The translations under genes and the position numbers were made by a program. 10,880 bases of DNA from JBGPBY01 sp041481485. Its GTDB lineage: Bacteria; Acidobacteriota; Terriglobia; 20CM-2-55-15. The notes below the pieces were generated by a model. The model had not been told where the DNA came from. It did not search any database and saw only the letters and a list, made by a program, of their open reading frames with translations. This document shows positions 1-8,400 of this stretch, piece after piece. Positions within the stretch are counted from its first letter, which is position 1. Every line of letters begins with the position of its first letter. The stretch is from positions 1 to 10,880 of the forward strand of contig JBGPBY010000239.1 in NCBI GenBank assembly GCA_041481485.1, read 5' to 3'.

Positions 1-69
1 ACCGCCCACAATTGCGAGAGTGCAATCCTTCCAAATTGTGGGCGGTCATAGACCGCCCCTTCATTGGGG
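1..69. repeat. Nested inverted repeats (REP-like), possibly cut by the window edge
   Basis: Arms ACCGCCCACAATT (1-13) and AATTGTGGGCGGT (34-46) are perfect 13-bp reverse complements with a 20-nt spacer. The right arm also overlaps a second perfect palindrome, GGGCGGTC (40-47), loop ATA, GACCGCCC (51-58). A third short stem follows, CCCC (56-59) with GGGG (66-69). The GGGCGGT segment can therefore pair with either neighbour but not both. A smaller inner stem, ATTGC (11-15) with GCAAT (22-26), is also possible. The block lies about 120 bp beyond the stop of the minus-strand coiled-coil gene and has no T-run, so an intergenic palindromic repeat is more likely than a terminator. The element may extend beyond base 1. 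Confidence 0.6.
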
Positions 70-188
70 AATCGCGCTTACAGTTCCGAACATACGTTGC
101 TGTAATTAAGAAATGGAGCACTAAATTTGGTTCAGCCAGGAGGGGCAATCGCCCGATTAGTGGTTGCCGCGAATACGAGAGCGTAAGG

Positions 189-1244
189 CTATTTCCCCGA
201 AACGAATCGAATTCCCTTCAGGTAGGCTTCCAGCTCGGCGCGTTCTACATTCTTGCGAATAACGATGGACAGTTCTGTTTCCGGGGCATCGATGATTGCG
301 GAAATACTCTGAATGGATTCCTCGACGCGGCGGACTTCAGTTTTTAGCGTGTCAGAAGACACGGAACTGTGCGAGGCTGCTTCTTTTCTGGCCGTCACCA
401 TTGCCTGTTCGGATTCTGCCAGAACACGCTTCAATTCGGCTTTCAGGCTGGCGCGTTCGGCATCCCACTGAGCGGCGGAATGCAGCAATTCGTCCAGTTG
501 ACGGACCACGCGGTCGCGTTCCTCCGTCAGCTCCGACCGCACGCGTTCTACGGATTCCTCAAGCTCGCGCTGATGCGCAGTGGCGACAGTTTCCGCGTTC
601 TGGTGCGCTTCCAGGACAACACGGGAATTTGCCAGTTCGGCTTCCGCCAGAAGATGCTTGGTGCGATCGTGATTTGAAATCGATTGCTCCAGCTCTTTGC
701 GAAGTTTATCGGCTGCATCTTTGAGCAGACTTTCCTTTTCGGTCGCTGCGCGATGAAATTCCGACTTGCTCTCGGCAATGGTTTGATTGGCGCGTTCGAT
801 TTCGGATTTCAACGACCCGATTTCCGACTCCAGGTCGCTCCGTACGCGATCGACAGCCCGGGCTACCTGCCGCTCCAGTGCAAGTGCCGCTGCCTCTTCG
901 GTCCCCGCCATTTCCTTTGCGTGCTCATCGCGGAGTTTATTGAGAACCTCATTGGCGCGCGTGGTCTCGTCGACCTGCCGCTGCAGTTCCCTGCGGTGCT
1001 CCTCGGTAAGCGAAGTGCGGGTTTTAAGCACCGCCTCTTCGACGGCGAGCTGCATTCGCTCTGTAGCCTGTTTCTGCAGCGTTTCCTGAGTCTCACTGAC
1101 GGCTTTGCGAATGGCCTCCTGAATTTCAGTATCGAGCACGCTCACTTCATTGAGCGTTCGATCCATCAATGCGGCCAGCGTCGACAATGCCTGTCGGAGA
1201 GTATCGGTGGTTTTAAGTTGTCCGTGTTTTGTCGCAGTCTCCAT
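189..1244 (-). CDS. Long coiled-coil protein of unknown function
   Basis: Encodes 351 residues with no signal peptide and no membrane segment, so it is probably cytoplasmic. From about residue 30 to 290 it is dominated by Glu, Arg, Lys, Ala and Leu in heptad-like spacing, for example around RVRSDLESEIGSLKSEIE at 133-150 and RVRSELTEERDRVVRQLDELL at 234-254. This indicates a long alpha-helical rod, probably oligomeric. It has no cysteine and only one proline (residue 321), which separates the rod from a short C-terminal segment ending KGIRFVSGK. The ATG at 1244 has no clear Shine-Dalgarno sequence. A perfect TATAAT lies only 12 bp upstream, so the transcript could be nearly leaderless; Met27 is an alternative start. 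The HTH gene lies 67 bp upstream on the same strand. Similarity to SMC or myosin-like proteins would be compositional and I infer no function. The reading frame is convincing; the role is unknown. Confidence 0.8.
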   Translation of the reverse strand: METATKHGQLKTTDTLRQALSTLAALMDRTLNEVSVLDTEIQEAIRKAVSETQETLQKQATERMQLAVEEAVLKTRTSLTEEHRRELQRQVDETTRANEVLNKLRDEHAKEMAGTEEAAALALERQVARAVDRVRSDLESEIGSLKSEIERANQTIAESKSEFHRAATEKESLLKDAADKLRKELEQSISNHDRTKHLLAEAELANSRVVLEAHQNAETVATAHQRELEESVERVRSELTEERDRVVRQLDELLHSAAQWDAERASLKAELKRVLAESEQAMVTARKEAASHSSVSSDTLKTEVRRVEESIQSISAIIDAPETELSIVIRKNVERAELEAYLKGIRFVSGK

Positions 1245-1256
1245 AAACTTGGTGGA

Positions 1257-1262
1257 ATTATA
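1257..1262 (-). promoter_or_regulatory. Candidate -10 box for the coiled-coil gene
   Basis: The minus strand reads TATAAT exactly, 12 bp before the ATG at 1244. The best -35 is poor: TTGTGT, three of six consensus positions, with a 15-bp spacer. A start site about seven bases downstream would leave a leader of only a few nucleotides, consistent with the lack of a ribosome binding site. The -10 match is seen in the sequence; promoter activity is inferred. Confidence 0.35.
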
Positions 1263-1273
1263 TCCCGGGGCCT

Positions 1274-1292
1274 AAAAACACAAGCGGTGTTT
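1274..1292 (-). terminator. Weak terminator-like hairpin after the HTH gene
   Basis: On the minus strand AAACAC (1292-1287) pairs with GTGTTT (1281-1276) around the loop CGCTT, and the second arm runs into a stretch of five T. It lies about 20 bases past the stop of the HTH gene and before the candidate -10 box of the coiled-coil gene, so it would separate the two transcripts. The stem is only six pairs and AT-rich, so termination would be inefficient at best. Confidence 0.3.
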
Positions 1293-1311
1293 GAAAATAA
1301 GTCAATTGAAC

Positions 1312-1554
1312 TTAAGTGGAACGCCCGGACTGAGGTCCATTGCCTCGAATATGTTCGACGGGAACAGAATGTCCCCATGCAATATCCTCGGCGGAAACTC
1401 CCAGCGCCGCCGCCAAACGGAGCCGATCTGCCGGACCTGCAGTGTAATTCCCGGCCACGATGGAACGAACCAGTTTCTTGTCCATGGCGGAAGAGACGGC
1501 AAGCTGGTCAGCAGTCATTCCGCTGTCTTCCAGGTATCGCGCGATCGGTTTCAT
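1312..1554 (-). CDS. Small helix-turn-helix (XRE/Cro-like) protein
   Basis: Encodes 80 residues. Residues 1-58 have the pattern of a short XRE/Cro-type DNA-binding fold: helix 1 (IARYLEDSG), the HTH pair around TADQLAVSS (14-22) and DKKLVRSIVAG (25-35), then PADRLRLAAALGVSAEDI (41-58), whose LAAALGVSAEDI motif is typical of such domains. The last 22 residues form a separate polar tail with WGHSVPVEHIRGNGPQSGR (60-78), which is not part of a standard HTH fold. The ATG at 1554 is preceded on the minus strand by AGGA seven bases upstream, a credible ribosome binding site. The gene is divergent from the unknown gene at 1597, with 42 bp between them, and could regulate that shared region. A small DNA-binding regulator is likely; its target is unknown. 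Confidence 0.78.
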   Translation of the reverse strand: MKPIARYLEDSGMTADQLAVSSAMDKKLVRSIVAGNYTAGPADRLRLAAALGVSAEDIAWGHSVPVEHIRGNGPQSGRST

Positions 1555-1587
1555 TGTTGCATCCTATCACTGATTGGTTTTGCACTT

Positions 1588-1592
1588 GGAGG
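1588..1592 (+). promoter_or_regulatory. Ribosome binding site choosing the start at 1597
   Basis: GGAGG lies four bases before the ATG at 1597 (slightly short spacing). It is the only good Shine-Dalgarno match near the 5' end of this frame. It favours this ATG over the in-frame ATG at 1621 and over any start further upstream, which would lie antisense to the HTH gene. Confidence 0.6.
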
Positions 1593-1596
1593 CTTG

Positions 1597-2424
1597 ATGT
1601 GGAACCCCGATACTGTTGGAATGCAAAGTTTGATTGAAGTGCTCGCAGCAGAACTGGAGCGCCCCCGGGAAATCACACCCCAGGTCGTCAGGCATCTGGA
1701 TGGAACTTACGGTATAGAACGTGACGAAGTCGGTTCATTTCTCAATGAGCGCCTTCCTGGTCTTGAAGATGTTGAACATGATTTGATTCTCTCACCGCTC
1801 TTTACTCCAAAGCTTCAGGATCAAGCCTTAGTCGCGGAGCTTTTAGGTTCGAAGTCGATTTCGAAGGCCGACTGGCCGAATCTGGTTGAATCACTCACAA
1901 ACCGTCCAACGACAGCGAGGCTGGTCGCCGATGACCAAAAGACCTATCTGGTGCCTCTGCGCAGCGTTTCAATTGAACGCTTCGTTCAACGTCTTCGGCT
2001 CGATGGAACAATTTCTCCAGCGGTGGCGGACATTGTCCAGCGAACTCCCGCGCCGGACCGCTCGCTGCTGAAAGCCATTGCCCGGCGTGCCATCTGGGAA
2101 TCCGGAAACCGCGGCGAAATTCTTCTGAGGTACCTGTCGAGCTCGTTGGCACATGGCAGCTACACCATCTCCGATGCCGTGCGCCTGCTTAATCTGATCG
2201 AGGACTATCAACCGGCGGACATTGAGGCCGTGGCAGCGCGAATTCCCCGCTGGCATAAAGCTCTGGAAGAGGATCTGGCGGCCGCCCAGAATCCGAAGCC
2301 GTTCTTCAGCAACTCGGTCAAGGAAATGCACGGGGGAGATGATCAGCGGCAAAGGGATGACGCTCGAATACTCATGAAACTGGAACAGCTGGAGTTTCTG
2401 CAACGGTTACAGAAGGAATTGTGA
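1597..2424 (+). CDS. Hypothetical helical protein, 275 residues
   Basis: I do not recognise this protein. The open frame continues upstream to 1291, but that part is antisense to the HTH gene, so I start at the ATG at 1597, which follows GGAGG. The protein is soluble with no signal peptide or membrane segment and looks mainly helical. An N-terminal part (about 8-75) contains EITPQVVRHLDGTYGIERDE and a LEDVEHDLILSPLFTP stretch. A middle part (about 80-215) includes the basic, amphipathic segment LLKAIARRAIWESGNRGEILL. The C-terminal 35 residues are highly charged and end in a likely amphipathic or coiled-coil helix (LMKLEQLEFLQRLQKEL). No catalytic motif is evident. It is divergent from the HTH gene and convergent with the glucan synthase gene, whose 3' end it overlaps by 53 bp; no terminator with a T-run is seen. 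Confidence 0.75.
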   Translation: MWNPDTVGMQSLIEVLAAELERPREITPQVVRHLDGTYGIERDEVGSFLNERLPGLEDVEHDLILSPLFTPKLQDQALVAELLGSKSISKADWPNLVESLTNRPTTARLVADDQKTYLVPLRSVSIERFVQRLRLDGTISPAVADIVQRTPAPDRSLLKAIARRAIWESGNRGEILLRYLSSSLAHGSYTISDAVRLLNLIEDYQPADIEAVAARIPRWHKALEEDLAAAQNPKPFFSNSVKEMHGGDDQRQRDDARILMKLEQLEFLQRLQKEL

Positions 2425-5400
2425 CGTCGACCCAATGTTCCCTGTAATCGTTGGTCAGGGAAATAACAGGCTCGGACTGGATATTCCCATCCAATCGAAC
2501 GGTCTGCCCTGAAGCTTCAGGCACTTTCGATATCCGGATGTAATACATCGTTTCGAAATATCGAAAATTCATGGTGTAGGAATCCCAGTTCTCCGGTATG
2601 CAGGGAGCGAACTGGAGCTCATTGACATGGATGCGGAATCCCAGCAGCGATTCCATCGTAAGGCGGTACATCCATCCCGCAGAACCCGTATACCAGGTCC
2701 ACCCGCCTCTGCCATTGTGGGGCGAGACGCCATAAACGTCGGCCGCCATAACGTATGGCTCGACTTTATATCGTGCAATCGAATCGGGTGTTTCTCCGTG
2801 ATGGACCGGATTGATCATGGACCATAACTCCCAGGCCCTTCCGCTCTCTCCAATTTCAGCGAAGGCCATCGCCGCCCAGATCGCGGCATGCGTGTATTGG
2901 CCGCCGTTCTCCCGCACCCCGGGGACATAGCCTTTGATATATCCCGGATCCAGCCTGGACTTGTCAAACGGCGGGTCCAGCAGTTGAACGATCGCGGAAT
3001 CCCGGCGCACCAGCCGCCTGTCGAGGGACTGCATTGCAATGAGCGCGCGTTCAGGCGGTGCAGCCTTGGAAAGCACGGACCAGCTCTGGGCGATCGAATC
3101 GATCTGACACTCATCGTTCGAACCGGAACCGAGCGGGCTTCCGTCATCAAAATAGGCGCGCCGGTACCATTTCCCGTCCCATGCATTCTTTTCGATGTGT
3201 TTCTGCACTTCAGCCGCGTTGTCGCGGCAAAGATCCGCGAACGAGCCGTCGCCGCGCAGCGCCGCGATTTTGGCAAATCGCATCAACACATCGTAGAGAA
3301 AGAACGCCAGCCACACACTTTCGCCTTTTCCCTGAATACCGACAAGGTTCATGCCATCATTCCAGTCACCGGAACCCATCAGCGGCAAGCCGTGTTCACC
3401 GAAACGCAGTCCTCTGAGAATCGCCTGGGTACAGTGCTGATACAGTGAAACCTCAATATCCGAATGTTCCGGCAGATCGTAATAGGAGTCTTCTTCAGGC
3501 CTGACCGGACGGCCTTCAATGAAGTGAACGTTCTCATCGAGAACTCCTGTGTCTCCCGTAATCTCGACATATCGCGCAACGGCAAGCGGCAACCACAAAT
3601 AGTCGTCGGAGCACTGTGTGCGGACACCGCGATTGGAAGGCGGGTGCCACCAATGTTGAACATCGCCATCGCGGAACTGATGGGCGGCCGAACGAAGGAG
3701 ATGCTCGCGCACGATGCGCGGCTCGCAATAGAGGAGCGCCATTCCATCCTGAAGCTGATCTCGAAATCCAAATGCCCCGCCTGGCTGGTAATAGCCGCTG
3801 CGCGCCAGCATGCGTGAAGACAGCGTCCGATACACCAGCCATCCGTTGGCAAGGACATTCACCGAAGGGTCGGGCGTTTCTACATGCAATATGGAAAGTA
3901 TGCGGTTCCAATAGTTCCAGACGCGTTCCAGGGCGTCATGAGCGGCATTGGAGTTTCTGAAATGAATCACCAGGTATCTGGCGGCGTCGGCATCACGATG
4001 CGCGCCGAGAGTAAAGATGATCTCCGTTTCCTGTTCGTCTTCGATATCAAACACGGTATGGATGGCGCCACATGGATCCAGGCCGGAACCCAGCCTGCCG
4101 GACAGTCGTGCTCGCGTCAGACCGGCGGGTCTGGCCAGAGATCCGTTGCGTCCGATGAATTCGGTGCGATCCCCCGACACGGTCCTTGGAGATAAATTGA
4201 CGTCAAAAAATGCCGTGCAGCCGGCGAAGTCCGAACAGTAAGGATTCCGCGCAAAGATGGCGCCGCTCGAATCCAGATGCGTGGTGACATGCGGACCGGA
4301 GCGGGTGTGGAGATCTCCAAGAACCCATTCCACGTATCCGGTCAGTGACAGCTTCCGTGGCCGGCCGGAATAATTCCGGATCCTGAATACCGAGAATTTG
4401 ATCGGCGCGTCCACGGCCACATAGGTCCAGTATTCGGAACGGATGCCGTCTTCGGTGTGTTCGAAGACGGTGTAACCAAAACCGTGACGCGTCACATATG
4501 CGGTTGCACCTGTTCGCGGCAGCGGCGATGGAGACCAGAAGTATCCGGTCTCTTCATCACGCAAATAAAAAGCCTCTCCGCTGGAATCGCTTACGGGATC
4601 GTTCTTCCATGGCGTCAGGCGAAATTCATGAGCATTCTCACTCCACGTATTCGCCGATCCGCTTTCGGAAACAATGGTTCCAAACGACGCATTCGCGATC
4701 ACATTGACCCACGGAGCCGGAGTCATTTGATCCTGAGCCGTCGTGATGATGTATTCCTTGCCGTCCTGAGTGAATCCGCCGCTTCCATTGAAGTACAGCA
4801 GATCGCGCCGGGACCCGATCTTGGCGGGTGCGTTTTCACGCGAACGGCCGCGTATTGGCTTCAGCGCCGGAGCGACGGCTTCGAAAAGTTTTCGGCGGTC
4901 CAACTGGTCGGCGAGGGTGCCGTCGATATCGGATACAACAACTCTGGCTACAGTCTGAATCAGGATGCGGTCTTCGGCGGCGATCTGATCCAGCAGCCGT
5001 ACGAATATCCCTCCAGGACGGTCCATGGCGTTCGCGCCGATTCCGGTGGTGATCATCCCGATGATTTCGTCATGAAGCGGGTGCCGGTAGCCGGACTGGT
5101 CCTCATTCCAGATCACCAGATCCACCGCGAGTCCCTTCATTCTCCAGTAGGCATGTGCCTGAATGAACTGCCGCACCATGTCCATGCGAGATGTATCGGA
5201 GATTCTCAGCAGAACGATCGGCAGGTCGCCGGAAATGGAATACGCCCAAAGGCCCGACTGCGTCTTTTGGTTCCTTGCCAGAATGGACGCATCGGCGCGA
5301 AGCGATGCATTGGCAAAGATCACCGAACCGGCCAGCCTTCCATACACCTGCGCGTCGGTCTGTGTGGCATTGATCTGACGCAACACCACCTGGGCATGAG

Positions 5401-8400
5401 TCCAGGCAAGGTCGAAAACACGATCGCCGAACCGGGCGTCTTCATACTTTTGGGTCAGTGTGACGCACGTTTCCCTCTGATCGGTCACACCCGTAACGAT
5501 ATTCAGTTTCACCGACTCTTCCGGATGAAGAGTGATGCGATGACGGATTGCGACGATGGGATCCAGAACGGACCCTGAGGTTCCTGAAAGCGCACCATAA
5601 TTTCCAATCGGGTTGGCGGTGGTTCTCCCGCGTCCGATGAATTGCGCACGGTCCGTCTCGAATGAAACTTCGGTCTGAATGCCGCCGTGAACCGCGGTTC
5701 GGTGAAACAACCATGGTGTAAGATCGCCTGCAGACCGCGGCCGGCGTGTGCAAAGTATGGCATTTCTCTCCGGCAGGATTTCAGTCTGTATGAAGAGATT
5801 GCTGAATCCGGGATGGAGGGCATCGGCGGCAGGTGACGCCAACACGACTTCTGCATAACTGGTAACTTCAATCACGCGAGTTCGCCTTGATGAGTTCGTA
5901 ATCTCGACACAGCGCAACTCGATGTCGTCTTCCGGAGAAACCGCGATTTCGGTTCTCGTTTCAATGCCGTAATCGCGCCGCCGGTATTCGGCACGGCTTT
6001 CGGTGAATATGACCTCGTACATATCCGGCACTTTCACGGTGGGCTGGTAGGTCGAAGACCACGTGATGCCGCTGACGACATCGTGGATATAACAAAATAT
6101 TCCAAAGTTGTCGCAGGTAGCGTCCTCTCGCCAGCGCGTAACGCCGAGTTCCCTCCATCGGCTGTATCCGCCGCCGGAGTTGGTCACCATCACATGGTAG
6201 TTTCCGTTCGACAAGAGCTGGACGGCAGGAACCGCGGTGTTTGCACCGCGAAAAGTGCGAACGGGCCGTTCATCCAGGTCGGAATCCGAAGTCAGCGTCC
6301 GGGAAGATTCACGAGTGTGGGTGTAGTCCAGTGCCGATCTGGGAACTCTCTCGTGAAGCAAAATCGCTGCGGCCTGAAATGCAAGATCGGATTCGAATCG
6401 CTTTTGCATGGGTCTGTTCAGCAACAGGTATGCCAGTGCGAGAAAACTCATCCCCTGATGGTGCGCCATGTACGATTGCACGATCGCAAAGGATTCTCCC
6501 GGGGGCACCCGGGATGGCGTGTAATCGATCGCCTCATACATGCCGAAATCGCCCTCAACGCCGATGTCTGCAATGCGCTTCAGATTCACGCACGCCTGTT
6601 CCGGAGAAATCATCAGCGCAAGGGCTGAGGCATACGGAGCAATGACAAGATCTCCGGCAAGTCCGCGCTTGAATCCCAGACCGGGGACGCCGAACGCGCG
6701 ATATTGATAGTTCAACTGGGCATCTACGTTGTTGTAGCCGCATTCGGAAATTCCCCAGGGGGTCCGCCGCTTTCGGCCATACGCGATTTGCCTCCTGACT
6801 GCGGCCCGATAAGTGTCGTCGAGCAGGGTCTTCGGATACGTTGGCATCACCAGCAGCGGCATCAAATATTCAAACATCGATCCGCTCCACGACAGCAGGA
6901 CCGGCTCACCCCCGGTTCCGGTGATGCGCCGGCCGAGGGCAAACCAGCTCTCATCCGGTGCACGTCCCTGTGCGATGGCCACAAATGTTGCCAGCCTGGC
7001 TTCCGATGCGAGGAGGTCGTAGGAACCGGAGTCGATTCTCCGTTCGCTGACGTTGTAACCGATCGCCATCAGGTGACTGGTCTTGTCGAGCAGGAAGTCA
7101 TAATCCATCTCCGCGAGGGCACCAAGGCGCCGAGCAAGCGAAGGAATGGTGTCGGAACGCGAGCTATCCGGCAGTGCCAGCAGGCCCTGGCGAAGCGTCA
7201 GCAAATGGGCGGCAAGATTCCCGCTATCCACGGTCGAAATATAAAGAGGATGCAGTGGAGTTAACGTCTGGGTGTCATACCAGTTGTAGAAATGGCCCAG
7301 ATGCCGCTCCAGCTGTTCCAGCGTATCCAGAGTATTCGAAATACGCAGGATCAGCTCGTCCATCGATATATAGCCAAAATCATAGGCCGCCAGATTGGCC
7401 AGCAACGCAAGACCGATGTTTGTCGGGGATGTGCGATGAGAGATCACAGCCACCGGCTTTTCCTGAAAGTTATCCGGCGGCAGCCAATGATCCTCGGGAC
7501 CGACAAATTGTTCGAAGAACTTCCAGGTTTTCCGGGAAAGATGATGAAGAAATTGTATCTGTTCGTTCGTCAGCTCCGGAGACTTCTCGTCCAGCGGGCG
7601 GCTCATCCACCAGGCGATAACCGGAGACAGGAACCACGTCACCAGCACAATAATCACAATTGGAGGCCGGTGGAGACCGCGAAGGCTGAGATCGGTGACC
7701 GCTGCAATTGCGAGTGCCGGGCCAATCCACATGGATCGAATGAATGGACGGAAGCTGTTATCGAAGTTTTGACTGGAAGCGGCCATTGTGTTCCATTCCA
7801 GCAGCTTCTTCCGTGTCACAAAAACACGTAAAAGCGAACGCAATATCGCATCCAGACTGTATAGCGCTTCATGTGGAATGCATGCGAAGTGAAACGCCGC
7901 TTGTTCCAGCCGCGTAAGCGATGAGCGCAGGGCTTCCTTCAGGTGAGGTTCCCAGACCGCACCTTCCGGTTTTTTCAACAAATCCATGATTGAAGCCAGC
8001 AACGGAGGAATGAAGATCAGGAGCAAGACAAGAAATGTCCACATCGACGGAGATGCCGTGACGTTCCAGGCCAGAATCAGGAAGAGAATCAAGGCCGCCG
8101 GAGTAATACTGCGGCGGAGATTATCCAGAATCTTCCAGCGCGAAAGCATCGAGATCGTATTCTTCTCGTATCTCTTTTTCGCCCCCGGGACTCTCGGAAA
8201 AAGCCACTCCATGATCTGCCAGTCGCCGCGGATCCAGCGGTGCCGGCGGCTGGCATCGGCCAGATAGTGCGATGGGATTTCCTCGGCAAGCGAAACGTCG
8301 CTGAGCAGGCCGGAACGGACGTAGCATCCCTCGATCAGATCATGGCTGAGAATCAGGTTTGTGGGAAACCTGTCGTTGAGACATCGTCCAAAAGCTTCAG

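Noticed and set aside
132..153. AGGAGGGG, a strong Shine-Dalgarno-like stretch on the plus strand
   Set aside because: No start codon follows at a usable distance, and the region downstream is antisense to the coiled-coil gene.
12..347. 111-codon plus-strand frame at the left end
   Set aside because: It begins inside the inverted-repeat block and runs antisense into the coiled-coil gene, with no ribosome site.
1291..1596. N-terminal extension of the unknown plus-strand protein up to the ATG at 1291
   Set aside because: The extra codons are almost entirely antisense to the HTH gene, which has its own ribosome site and a recognisable fold. GGAGG at 1588 marks the later start.
1555..1596. Divergent promoters between the HTH gene and the unknown gene
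   Set aside because: Only 42 bp are available and no -35/-10 pair on either strand is good enough to mark; the promoters may lie within the neighbouring coding ends.
684..1637. 317-codon plus-strand frame antisense to the coiled-coil and HTH genes
   Set aside because: It spans two convincing minus-strand genes and their intergenic gap, and the translation is Cys/Arg-rich and patternless.
2438..2462. Hairpin TTCCCTG/CAGGGAA just after the stop of the unknown plus-strand gene
   Set aside because: Seven-pair stem with an 11-base loop, no T-run, and it lies within the synthase coding sequence; too weak to call a terminator.
4457..5578. 373-codon plus-strand frame antisense to the synthase
   Set aside because: Same reason: composition rich in Arg, His, Gln and Cys with no coherent fold signal, fully antisense to a confident gene.
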